A stretch of DNA of 41,600 bases. It comes from Candidatus Kapaibacterium sp. GTDB taxonomy: Bacteria > Bacteroidota > Ignavibacteria > Kapaibacteriales > UBA4661. The position numbers and the translations under genes are program-made. The stretch's first letter is position 1. Every line of letters begins with the position of its first letter. The notes beneath the pieces were generated by a model. The model ran no database searches, was not told the DNA's origin, and saw nothing but the letters and a program-made list of their open reading frames with translations. Shown in pieces: positions 24,387 to 32,338 of the stretch. Location: NCBI GenBank assembly GCA_025363605.1, contig JANYDO010000238.1, positions 1 to 41,600 of the forward strand, in the 5' to 3' direction.

Positions 24387-25640
24387 CTAATTCTCTAAAA
24401 ATGTTGCTACCGATAATGCTCTATAATCCGTTGCTACGGGCGCAAGACGTGTGTATATGCCACCTCGACAACCACCAAGCAAATACACGCCGTAATTGGG
24501 GATATAACCATCCTCCGTCGGTGCTGCCTCGAAGAAGCGTTGTAGTATCCAGCGCGTAGGAATTGCTTCTTCCAGCGATTGCTGCCAAACCTCATCCGTT
24601 ACCGCCCTTCCGATAATAACTTCGTCGCCTTCGCAGCCGTAATCTGATTTCAAAACCCAATCGTTTTTCTCAAGTGCCGTGGTATCCTTTGCGTCGCATA
24701 AGCGCAATGTTTCCGGCACGTAGCGCTGTATTGTTTCTTGTGCTTCGGTTGAAAAACTGCTTCGCATTTGCCAGAAGAGCGCCATCGTGAGTTTGTTTTG
24801 TGTGAGCGCCGCACCAAAAGGATTCACTACTTGTAGATGTCCGTTCGCAACGGCTTCCAAGATAAGAGCTAACTCGCGCGCAAGTGGTTCTTCGTCCGGG
24901 AAATGGAGTCCGTCTTTCCAGACAGATTCGCGCTCTGCCCACCAATCTGTTTTGTAGTGCCTGAGGGCAATGTGAATGCGCTTTCCAAACATTCCTACTG
25001 TGCCGCCCGGCATGGGATGGAGATTAAAAGGCGCTCCAAAGACTATTTCAAAACCCGCATCCTGAAGCCATTCCTCATAACACAAAATCATGGAAAGGTC
25101 TTCAGGAATTTCGGTCGGAAAAATGATACCAATGCGTTTTGCCTCCGTAGGCTGTGATGCGGAATTGATAGGCACTGGAAATGAGCGTAGCATCTCGACG
25201 AAGCGCTTGGGAAAATCACGATTGGGGTCTTGTGTAGGAGGGAACGTTGGAGCGAAAATGCTATTGAGCAAGACTGCTTCTGCTTCTCCGCTTGGGGTAT
25301 CGGAGTTCATTTCGCACATTTGCACTCGTCCGTCAGGGAGCAGAAACAAGTCCAGACGGGCTATACCGTGCCATATACCATCGGAAGCAAGCCACATGAG
25401 GCGTTGATACGGCGTAAGGTCAAAAAAATCCAGCAATGAAGGTTGCTTCAGGACTAACGCGCACAGCTCGTCGTACAAAGCTCCAATGCGTTCCGCCGCT
25501 TCGCTCAAATCTGCATAGACGGCATTGGTAAGAAGAATCGGTTCCAGCCGAAAGCGCGGTTCTCCCTCTATCCACGGGTCACTAATGCGGCACGTGGCTT
25601 GAAGCGCTTCAGCAAAGGCGTTGTAGTTGGAAAAGTGCAT
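24387..25640 (-). CDS. Glutathionylspermidine synthase-like ATP-grasp protein (YjfC type)
   Basis: The 417-residue protein matches the C-terminal, ATP-grasp half of glutathionylspermidine synthase, without the N-terminal amidase. Seen: GIARLDLFLLPDGRVQMCEMNSDTPSGEAEA (family acidic motif), IGIIFPTEIPEDLSMILC, VVNPFGAALTQNKLTMALFW, WVLKSDYGCEGDEVIIGRAV (ATP-binding), and PTRWILQRFFEA. Whether it joins glutathione and spermidine is unknown; stand-alone forms probably ligate other amines or peptides. It is 35 bp downstream of a DUF350 gene, the same pairing as E. coli yjfC/yjfL, which is linked to membrane or stress functions. Confidence 0.88.
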   Translation of the reverse strand: MHFSNYNAFAEALQATCRISDPWIEGEPRFRLEPILLTNAVYADLSEAAERIGALYDELCALVLKQPSLLDFFDLTPYQRLMWLASDGIWHGIARLDLFLLPDGRVQMCEMNSDTPSGEAEAVLLNSIFAPTFPPTQDPNRDFPKRFVEMLRSFPVPINSASQPTEAKRIGIIFPTEIPEDLSMILCYEEWLQDAGFEIVFGAPFNLHPMPGGTVGMFGKRIHIALRHYKTDWWAERESVWKDGLHFPDEEPLARELALILEAVANGHLQVVNPFGAALTQNKLTMALFWQMRSSFSTEAQETIQRYVPETLRLCDAKDTTALEKNDWVLKSDYGCEGDEVIIGRAVTDEVWQQSLEEAIPTRWILQRFFEAAPTEDGYIPNYGVYLLGGCRGGIYTRLAPVATDYRALSVATFLEN

Positions 25641-25675
25641 AATATCAAGCTCTGCATTCTCTATCCATGCGTTTC

Positions 25676-26536
25676 TTAGCTTACGGTTGCAATGAGCAAT
25701 GCTGCCCCGATATAACTCACAGCTTCGATAATACCGGCATTGATATTCCTATCGCGGCTGATTTCCGCATCCAGACCGCCACCGTAAAGACTAAAGCCGC
25801 TTCCCAGAAGAAGCCCTTGCACGAGAAATTGTCGAATGGGGTAAAGCGCCACAACCGCCAATAATGTTTTGCCAAAGCCTACAAAACTTGAGGCATAATC
25901 TACGAAATCGCCTTTAGCGGCATGACCGACAATGATACCGATAGCAACCATCAAGCCCGCATAACTCATTGCCGCCGGGATATTGCCGCCCAAAATTTCT
26001 TGCACGTCATCGTAAGCCGTAAGTTGCCGAAAAAGATAGGTTATCGCGAGTAACGCAATGAAACCTGCAAGCATAAACACTAATGCCGTGACGAAATTTC
26101 CACCTCGTGCTTCGCCCGATACGCAAGCCGCAATGACCGATGCAGTTGCTATGTAACTTCCTGCCGCAGTAATGCCCACGGCAATGTTCCCTTGGCGAAC
26201 AGATTCATGCGCCTCTACGTGCAGAAATACTCTCAAAAGCAAGGTAGAACTCACTGCCAGAATCACAATTCCCGTAATACCATACAGCGCTACATCTCGT
26301 GCGTCGGTGAGAAGTGAACCGCTTCCACTGCCTGCCAGCACTGATGCGACAATAAGCATCATGCCCAGTACATAGCCTGCAATCTGAATACCCATAGCCG
26401 GATTATCCTTGTGCACGAGCGATTCAGTGAGGTGGACGTTCATCACAAATTGATTGATAAAGCGAGCTGCGATAAGCAGCAAGATAGTTGCGCCGCCGAT
26501 GAAGAGCACTCCTTGGAGTGTAGCTTGCCAGTTCAT
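25676..26536 (-). CDS. Two-repeat DUF350 membrane protein (YjfL type)
   Basis: The 286-residue inner-membrane protein contains about eight hydrophobic helices arranged as two DUF350 repeats, each with the N-x-A-x-G motif in the first half of a membrane pair: HKDNPAMGIQIAGYVLGM and VRQGNIAVGITAAGSYIATASV, then LGGNIPAAMSYAGLMVAIGIIV and DRNINAGIIEAVSYIGAALL. DUF350 proteins are uncharacterised and usually occur beside glutathionylspermidine-synthase-like genes, as here, so they probably form a functional unit at the membrane. The gene starts at ATG 26536 and leads the two-gene operon. No clear promoter was found upstream. Confidence 0.9.
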   Translation of the reverse strand: MNWQATLQGVLFIGGATILLLIAARFINQFVMNVHLTESLVHKDNPAMGIQIAGYVLGMMLIVASVLAGSGSGSLLTDARDVALYGITGIVILAVSSTLLLRVFLHVEAHESVRQGNIAVGITAAGSYIATASVIAACVSGEARGGNFVTALVFMLAGFIALLAITYLFRQLTAYDDVQEILGGNIPAAMSYAGLMVAIGIIVGHAAKGDFVDYASSFVGFGKTLLAVVALYPIRQFLVQGLLLGSGFSLYGGGLDAEISRDRNINAGIIEAVSYIGAALLIATVS

Positions 26537-26626
26537 AACATTGGTTCCCGAAAAAAGTGAGAATATGGCTTGTTACCCTGTTTATAATCGGTCATAATCT
26601 ACTGTTTTTTCCTACTTTACGCAACG

Positions 26627-28003
26627 TCAAACTATACTGGCGGGTCTTTTGTTTCCGTCAATGCTGTCGTCATTGAGTATAACTCGTGCAATCTTCTCAC
26701 TCCAACCTAATTCCGCGTGAATATATTGATGAGCTATTGAACCTTGTTTTTCACGGGTTTCCGGTGATTGAAGCATTGTGGAAAGCCATTGGTAAGCATC
26801 ATCGGGCGTGCGTATTAGCGTTAATGCGTCCTTGCTTTGGAGAGCAATGGCATCGCGTGCCCGTCCGATATTGGTGCCTGAGGCGAGTGGTATGCCATAT
26901 CCGGCAGGCTCGGCAACACTGTGTACGCCTTGCCCAAAGCCACCACCGATATATGCCGCATCTGCCAGCGCGTACAAGCGAAGGAGTTTACCAACACTAT
27001 CGACGATAATGTGCTGAGAAGGGACAAGTAATGTGTCATTTCCTTGTAAAGCGCTTAAACATTCGCTATTCGGAAGAAGTTTGCGAAGCCTTGCTATTGC
27101 TGCTTCTGTTGGTTCGTGTGGAACGATGATGAATCGTAAACGCTGTTGGAGAGAGGTTTCCAAGCGATGCGCTGCTTCTATAATGCAGTCTTCATCGGGC
27201 TTCCACGAACTTCCCAGAACCAGTACAACATCATCTTCTGCAAAAAAAGACTCGCTCAAGCCAAGTGATTGCATACCTTCTCCATGCGCCAGCGCTTCTT
27301 GCGCCAGCGCTACTTGCGTCAGCGCTACCTGTGCTGCAATGCGGTCAAAACGGGTGTCGGCACTTGTAATAATCGGTGTCGTGATGCCTAGGCGTTCAAA
27401 TTTAACGGTTTCACTTGCTCCTGCAGTGTAAATACTTGTGAGCAATTTGTACACACCGCGTAAGTACGTGCGTCCGGCACGGAAGCGTAATAAAAGACTT
27501 TGTTCATTAAGTGTGGCAGCGACGAGAATCGTAGGAATGGAGCGGGCTTTCAGCGCAAGTAGCATATTTTGCCAAAGGTCATAACGGGCAAAAACTGCAT
27601 ATGACGGCTGCACATAATCCAGAAACCGCTTTGCAGCTCGTTTACTATCCAATGGCAAATAGACAACAACGTCCGCCAGTTCATAATTCTTCTGGTGTTC
27701 GTAGCCCGATGGTGAGAAGAAAGATACGATAATCTGTATGGTGGGCGAATGGAATTTTATGCGTTCAATAATAGGTTTGACCTGTTCAAATTCTCCCATC
27801 GAAGCGGCGTGAAACCAGATACGTTTCTCGCCTTCGACAAGAGTCGGTATTTTGCTCCCGTCTGCCAGAATGCGCCATGTTTGCTGTACGCCGCGCCGCC
27901 TAAGTCGGGCTTTCTTGTTCACGAGCGCGGCAATAAAAAATGCGATGTGCAGTATGGGAACTGCCATCGCATTATAGAGTACGTCTGTAAGAAAATGTTT
28001 CAC
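26627..28003 (-). CDS. waaA: 3-deoxy-D-manno-octulosonic acid (Kdo) transferase
   Basis: WaaA adds Kdo to lipid IVA in LPS core synthesis at the inner membrane. The 458-residue GT30 protein has an N-terminal membrane anchor (PILHIAFFIAALV). The acceptor domain contains WFHAASMGEFEQVKPII, with the catalytic Glu after the glycine, and IVSFFSPSGYE. Next come LPLDSKRAAKRFLDYVQPSYAVFARYDLWQN and later DTRFDRI. The C-terminal CMP-Kdo-binding domain has VLVLGSSWKPDED, FIIVPHEPTEAAIARL and AYIGGGFGQGVHSVAEPAGYGIPLASG. Between the two domains is an insert coded by a 15-bp tandem repeat (27295-27339). It is the last gene of the rhodanese/enoyl-CoA hydratase/waaA run and begins 27 bp after the hydratase stop. 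Confidence 0.94.
   Translation of the reverse strand: MKHFLTDVLYNAMAVPILHIAFFIAALVNKKARLRRRGVQQTWRILADGSKIPTLVEGEKRIWFHAASMGEFEQVKPIIERIKFHSPTIQIIVSFFSPSGYEHQKNYELADVVVYLPLDSKRAAKRFLDYVQPSYAVFARYDLWQNMLLALKARSIPTILVAATLNEQSLLLRFRAGRTYLRGVYKLLTSIYTAGASETVKFERLGITTPIITSADTRFDRIAAQVALTQVALAQEALAHGEGMQSLGLSESFFAEDDVVLVLGSSWKPDEDCIIEAAHRLETSLQQRLRFIIVPHEPTEAAIARLRKLLPNSECLSALQGNDTLLVPSQHIIVDSVGKLLRLYALADAAYIGGGFGQGVHSVAEPAGYGIPLASGTNIGRARDAIALQSKDALTLIRTPDDAYQWLSTMLQSPETREKQGSIAHQYIHAELGWSEKIARVILNDDSIDGNKRPASIV
27295..27339. repeat. 15-bp tandem repeat inside waaA
   Basis: Three units, CTTCTTGCGCCAGCG, CTACTTGCGTCAGCG and CTACCTGTGCTGCAA, follow in phase, with a partial unit just before. They code for a pentapeptide of the form Ala-Leu-x-Gln-x (residues about 222-236) in the linker between the two GT-B domains. 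Copy number could vary without a frameshift. Confidence 0.6.
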
Positions 28004-28030
28004 ACTTGCGCCATCGGTCTAATGAAATTA

Positions 28031-28819
28031 TCACAATGATTGATGCTGAAATTTTGCTGCACGTTTCTCCAGAAATGCGCCCGTACCTTCCTTAAAGTCA
28101 GGCGTATCGCAGAGTTCGGCCAAGCGTTCTGCCTCGAAGCGCATTCCTTCAACGTGTCCGAGTTCGTCGGCAGCAAGAATAGCGGAGAGAGCAGCGCGGA
28201 CGGCTGTTTGGCTGCGGGTAAGGATGCTTTGAGCAAGTTTCTCTGCCCGCGCAAGAAGTTCTTCTTGCGGAACGACCTCGTTTACCAGACCGATTTTATG
28301 CGCTTCTTCAGCCGTGATGCGGTCGCCGGAAAGAATAAGTTCGGTTGCTTTGGCGCGTCCCAGAAGGCGCGTCATACGCTGCGTCCCGCCGTAGCCCGGA
28401 AGTGTACCCAAGGATACTTCCGGTAAGCCCAGTTGAGCATTTGTTGAGGCATAGCGCACGTGACAGGCAAGAGCAATTTCGCATCCACCACCCAAGGCAA
28501 AACCATTCACCGCAGCGATGACGGGCTTTCCACAATGTTCAATAAGATTCGCCACAGCCTGACCGCGCTCCGAAAATGGCAATCCTGACTGTGCATCCAG
28601 AGGCTGAAGTTCGGCAATATCTGCGCCTGCTGCAAACGCTTTTACGCCACTTCCTGTGATAATGACAGCATGAACAGCGTCGTCCTGTTGGGCTTGCGTA
28701 ACGGCGTGGTGCAAATCAGCGAGAAGTTGCCCATTGAGAGCATTCAGTTTGCCGGGGCGATTCAGCGTGATGATGCTGTAGCCTTGTTTTTTTTCAACCA
28801 GAAGGGTCAAGTAGCTCAT
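28031..28819 (-). CDS. Enoyl-CoA hydratase/isomerase family protein
   Basis: The 262-residue crotonase-fold enzyme starts at ATG 28819 (MSYLTLLVEKKQGYSIITLNRP); the in-frame upstream stretch of 19 residues does not look like the family. Motifs: NALNGQL, GSGVKAFAAGADIAELQ (oxyanion hole 1 and the first catalytic-type acid), AVNGFALGGGCEIALACHVRYAS, AQLGLPEVSLGTLPGYGGTQRM with the second catalytic Glu (PEVSLG), and IGLVNEVV. It most likely hydrates 2-enoyl-CoA in fatty-acid degradation, cytoplasmic. The start is 35 bp after the rhodanese stop and its stop is 27 bp before waaA, so it is an operon member with no clear functional link to its neighbours. Confidence 0.92.
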   Translation of the reverse strand: MSYLTLLVEKKQGYSIITLNRPGKLNALNGQLLADLHHAVTQAQQDDAVHAVIITGSGVKAFAAGADIAELQPLDAQSGLPFSERGQAVANLIEHCGKPVIAAVNGFALGGGCEIALACHVRYASTNAQLGLPEVSLGTLPGYGGTQRMTRLLGRAKATELILSGDRITAEEAHKIGLVNEVVPQEELLARAEKLAQSILTRSQTAVRAALSAILAADELGHVEGMRFEAERLAELCDTPDFKEGTGAFLEKRAAKFQHQSL

Positions 28820-28854
28820 AGAATCAAGGAAAATTTGAGGGGATTGGGTGAAAA

Positions 28855-29577
28855 TTATGGTTTTTTCTGCTTCCATTCGTTCCAGCCGCCGACATAGACA
28901 AATACTCGTGTAAAGCCCATTTTAACGAGATTTTCCGCCAGTTCATGGCTCAGTTCGCAAGCGCCGCCGCCGCAGTACGCAATAATCGGCTTTTCACGAG
29001 GAATCCCAATAATCCGTCCGATATTCTGCTCAAATTCTGGAGTGTAGATATTGATTGCGTTCCCGATATGTCCTTGCTCAAACTCCCGTGCCGGACGTGC
29101 ATCTATCAGCATAATATCAGGGTTGGTGAGCAGTTTTTCTACTTGGTCGAAGCGGATTTCCAGTGCTTTTGCGGGTGCTGCTGCCTTGGGTGCTTGTTCT
29201 TGAGCAGGCACGTCCTTACGGGATTGTGGCGAAGAATCTTTCGGATTGTGTTGCGAAGCGGTTTTGAGAGGCTCTTTGGAAAGAGTTGCTGGCTTTGCAG
29301 CCGTCGTTTTTTCTTGTGTTTGGGGGGTAAGTGCGAGGCTTTGTACGTGCTGAGGCGCTTGTTGCTGAGGCGTTTGTTCCGCAGTCTGCGTACTATTTGG
29401 AGGAGCAGATGTTGTTGTCGCCAGAGCGGTAATCAAAGAATCGGAGGCAACGATAGTCGTTTCTGTGCGGATAAGTGGCAGTGGCTTAGGCGAAAAAGCG
29501 TTGTAACTTAATCCCAAGATGAGCGCTGTACCGAGAATAATGCCTGTTTCGCGGGCAAGAACGAGATTCTTTTTCAT
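28855..29577 (-). CDS. Membrane-anchored rhodanese-like protein
   Basis: The 240-residue protein starts with a basic stretch and one membrane helix (TGIILGTALILGLSYNAF). A long Thr/Pro/Ala/Gln/Lys-rich linker (about 40-135) follows, then a C-terminal rhodanese domain (about 140-240): DIMLIDARPAREFEQGHIGNA and the active-site loop YCGGGACEL with Cys202. Rhodanese domains carry sulfur as a persulfide on this Cys; the acceptor is unknown. The domain would face the periplasm on a flexible tether. It is the first gene of the run leading to waaA, with no match to the promoter consensus found. Confidence 0.88.
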   Translation of the reverse strand: MKKNLVLARETGIILGTALILGLSYNAFSPKPLPLIRTETTIVASDSLITALATTTSAPPNSTQTAEQTPQQQAPQHVQSLALTPQTQEKTTAAKPATLSKEPLKTASQHNPKDSSPQSRKDVPAQEQAPKAAAPAKALEIRFDQVEKLLTNPDIMLIDARPAREFEQGHIGNAINIYTPEFEQNIGRIIGIPREKPIIAYCGGGACELSHELAENLVKMGFTRVFVYVGGWNEWKQKKP

Positions 29578-29639
29578 ACGATGAAAGCGAGAGGTGTTTT
29601 TGAACGTAGTTTGTATGGATTAGACGAATTGGTTGAGAC

Positions 29640-30125
29640 TTATGATGCAAATGCTTTTTTGAGCAATGCAATTTGTCCGGCGTGATAAATGCTGTGCTGA
29701 ATGATGCCGTGAAGTAAGACATAGACTGACACGCCTGCGCCTGTCTCACGTTCTCGGTTTGTGCCGAGGATTTCAGAGAGCTTGTCGTCAGTGCAGCGCA
29801 TCATTTCTTGTTCCAGCTCAGTATGAACTTTATCAAAACGTGCTAGAGTATTGTGCCACGCTTCTTCGGAGCCGAGTTGAATGTCGTTCCAATCACCATC
29901 TTCAGGCATACCCATAATGCCAGTCTGCAAACGCCGTAGAACCTCACCTTCCCACGCTGTAATGTGCAAAAGAAGTTCCCAAATGCTATGCGCCTCCGGA
30001 ATCACGTGCTGTGCGGCTTGTTTGGCGGAAATACCACGTAGAATTTCGCGGAGAGGCGTTCCATGCCATGCATCGCCATTGTATGCACGGCGGAATTGGT
30101 CGAGAATACGAGAAATTTCGGTCAT
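29640..30125 (-). CDS. DinB-like metal-binding four-helix protein
   Basis: The 161-residue protein starts at ATG 30125 (MTEISRILDQFRRAYNG); the in-frame codons above it lie in the promoter and give no plausible residues. It has the DinB/YfiT fold: AHSIWELLLHITAWEGEVLRRL, then SVYVLLHGIIQHSIYHAGQIALL. The likely metal triad is H54, H144 and H148. Members include bacillithiol- and glutathione-type transferases and small damage-inducible proteins; the actual reaction is unknown. A full promoter match lies at 30207-30236, giving a leader of about 75 nt. Confidence 0.85.
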   Translation of the reverse strand: MTEISRILDQFRRAYNGDAWHGTPLREILRGISAKQAAQHVIPEAHSIWELLLHITAWEGEVLRRLQTGIMGMPEDGDWNDIQLGSEEAWHNTLARFDKVHTELEQEMMRCTDDKLSEILGTNRERETGAGVSVYVLLHGIIQHSIYHAGQIALLKKAFAS

Positions 30126-30206
30126 AGCATTTAAAGTAAAAGGCTTACAGAGGTAATATTTGAGAGCAGATAGATGAATTTTAGATGACTTTAAGCAAAC
30201 GTGGGT

Positions 30207-30236
30207 CAAATTTACGGATTTTCTCACGCCGCGCAA
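30207..30236 (-). promoter_or_regulatory. Promoter for the DinB-like gene
   Basis: On the minus strand TTG (30234-30236), 19 bp, then TAAATTTG (30207-30214) fits the consensus closely. Transcription would begin near 30200. Confidence 0.55.
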
Positions 30237-30286
30237 TCCGAAAAATCATTGCCCTGTCTTTGCTGTCGTCGGTACGATGAAATGCG

Positions 30287-31645
30287 TTATTTTCCAATAC
30301 AGAATTTCCCAAAGACTGCATTCAAAATATCGTCATTCCAGACTGCGCCCGTTATTTCGCCGATGCGCTTCAGGGCATCGCGTAAATCAATCGCCGTAAA
30401 TTCGTTTGATTCTCCTGCAAGTGCCGCCTCTCGTGCTTTTGCAAGTGACTCTGCTGCTTGGCGGAGCAATAAGGCTTGACGGGCATTGATAAGTGCGTCG
30501 CTTACGGTCTCGGTGGCAGTATTCGCTTTGCTTGCCAGAAAGCGCTTCAATTCTGCCATTCCGGCACCGGAAGTTGTCGAAATACCAAGCACATTCTTCG
30601 GAGCAAAAGTGGCATTGCCGATAATATCAAGTTTCGTGTTCACCGGCACACATTCCGCATCGGGGAATTGTGCGTGAAGGCTCGTCATAAGCCCGATAGA
30701 ATGGTCTTCGCCTTCGGTAATGTCGTTCAGCACAAGAATTAAATGGCACTGTTCCAAAAGCTCCACCGCCAGACGGATGCCTTCCACTTCGACCATATCG
30801 CCGCTTTCGCGGAAGCCCGCCGTATCTACCAATCGCACAGCAGCACCTTCCAAATGAATCATTTCTTCGATGTAATCCCGCGTTGTGCCGGGCGTGGCGC
30901 TCACTATTGCTCGCTTACGTTCCAAGAGGGCATTCAAAAGCGAGGATTTGCCGGCATTCGGGTAGCCTACAATTCCCACACTGTACCCCGACCGCGCTAT
31001 CTCTGCCGACCGATATGAATTTGCTAGTTCAAGACAGAAACCTCGTGTTTCCTCAATTCTTTCGGCAAGGAGGCGCTTGTCAATGAGTTCGATGTCTTCT
31101 TGGCTGAAGTCGAGTTCGAGTTCCAGTAAGCCACACAGCTCCATAAGTTTCTCGCGGAGTGCCGCCAAGCGGCGCGTGAAGCCGCCCATGAGCTGACGTG
31201 CCGCCGCATGGCTGCCTTGCGTGGAGACTGCATGAATAATATCGCCGACGGCTTCGGCTTGCGTCAAATCCATTTTTTGATTGAGAAATGCTCGCTTGGT
31301 GAACTCGCCCGGTTCTGCGTGCCGCGCTCCTGCTGCGATGAGCGCTTCCACGATTTCTTCCGACACAATCCGCCCGCCATGGCAGCCGAACTCCACTACG
31401 TCCTCGCCCGTGTAGGAGTGCGGGGCGCGATAGACAAACGCTGTTACTTGGTCGAGTGCCTGTGCGCTCGTGCTGTGGAACGTGCCATAGTGAATTGTGT
31501 GGCTCTTGGCGGATGCAATAGTCGTTTTGCCGCGAAAGAGGTTGTCGGCTATGGCGAAGCAGTCTGTACCGGAAAGCCTAATAATTGCAAGACCAGCCAC
31601 GCCTGGTGGTGTAGCCAGAGCGCATATCGGATCGAAAAGGAGCAT
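30287..31645 (-). CDS. mnmE: tRNA modification GTPase MnmE
   Basis: MnmE, with MnmG, puts the aminomethyl group on wobble uridine of certain tRNAs. The 452-residue protein has the N-terminal tetrahydrofolate-binding domain ([36 protein letters not shown]), a helical domain, and a GTPase inserted at about 215-380. The GTPase motifs are G1 [10 protein letters not shown]2 GTTRD, G3 DTAG and NTKLD at the G4 position. The C-terminus is CIGK, the conserved Cys-x-Gly-Lys end whose Cys is needed for modification. It is divergent from the Lrp-type regulator gene. No promoter match was found for it in the 111-bp gap. Confidence 0.96.
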   Translation of the reverse strand: MLLFDPICALATPPGVAGLAIIRLSGTDCFAIADNLFRGKTTIASAKSHTIHYGTFHSTSAQALDQVTAFVYRAPHSYTGEDVVEFGCHGGRIVSEEIVEALIAAGARHAEPGEFTKRAFLNQKMDLTQAEAVGDIIHAVSTQGSHAAARQLMGGFTRRLAALREKLMELCGLLELELDFSQEDIELIDKRLLAERIEETRGFCLELANSYRSAEIARSGYSVGIVGYPNAGKSSLLNALLERKRAIVSATPGTTRDYIEEMIHLEGAAVRLVDTAGFRESGDMVEVEGIRLAVELLEQCHLILVLNDITEGEDHSIGLMTSLHAQFPDAECVPVNTKLDIIGNATFAPKNVLGISTTSGAGMAELKRFLASKANTATETVSDALINARQALLLRQAAESLAKAREAALAGESNEFTAIDLRDALKRIGEITGAVWNDDILNAVFGKFCIGK

Positions 31646-31660
31646 ATTTTTATGGAAAAA

Positions 31661-31692
31661 TTTGGATTTTGAACTTAAAAGTTTTATGTTTG
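31661..31692 (+). promoter_or_regulatory. Promoter for the Lrp/AsnC gene
   Basis: TTTG (31661-31664), 20 bp, then TATGTTTG (31685-31692) is a full match to the Bacteroidota consensus, with transcription expected near 31699 and the ATG at 31757. Confidence 0.65.
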
Positions 31693-31756
31693 TAGTGTGT
31701 TTTTCCTAAACTAATTCCGAATTACTTTTCTTTTCACAATACCTCTATAAGGATTT

Positions 31757-32263
31757 ATGGCTGCACCTATTTTGAACGACGTTGACCGCGTTATATGCGA
31801 TGTTCTCCAAAAAAATGGACGCGCTCACTTTAACGAACTCGCTGAAATAGTGCATTTATCTGTACCAGCTGTGAGCGAGCGCGTTCGCAAGCTGGAAGAA
31901 CGCGGCATTATCAAGGGGTATTTTGCAAAACTCCAACCCGATGCTTTTGGACTGAATATCGCTGCCTTTATCTTGGTAACGGTCGAGGGTAGCCATAATT
32001 ACAAAAAATTTCTGGATAATTGTACCAAAGAGCCGGAAATTATGGAATGTCACGCCGTGACGGGCGACGCTTCGCATCTGGTCAAAATCCGCACCACAAG
32101 CCCCGGTTCGCTGGAGAATCTTCTCTCGCGGATGCAGGAATGGAGCGGGGTGAAGAAGACACTGACCAATATCATTCTTTCGACGCATCACGAATCGTTG
32201 TCCATAGATACTGGTATGAAGCCTTCGGCGCTTGCTGCACCCAATGGAAAATCAAAACATTAA
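31757..32263 (+). CDS. Lrp/AsnC family transcriptional regulator
   Basis: The 168-residue protein has an N-terminal winged helix (RVICDVLQKNGRAHFNELAEIVHLSVPAVSERVRKLEERGIIKGY; residues about 10-55). A RAM-type ligand-binding domain follows (AAFILVTVEGSHNY, MECHAVTGDASHLVKIRTTSPGSLENLLSRMQ), with a short disordered tail. These regulators form octamers and sense amino acids. It is 75 bp upstream of type III glutamine synthetase on the same strand and is the obvious candidate to control nitrogen assimilation in response to an amino acid. That is inference from position. Confidence 0.93.
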   Translation: MAAPILNDVDRVICDVLQKNGRAHFNELAEIVHLSVPAVSERVRKLEERGIIKGYFAKLQPDAFGLNIAAFILVTVEGSHNYKKFLDNCTKEPEIMECHAVTGDASHLVKIRTTSPGSLENLLSRMQEWSGVKKTLTNIILSTHHESLSIDTGMKPSALAAPNGKSKH

Positions 32264-32338
32264 GCGAAATTTTTTACGAAACTTTTGACGAGTAATTCTT
32301 CACATTTTTCTCACCTTTTCACACATTCAGAGAGAACT

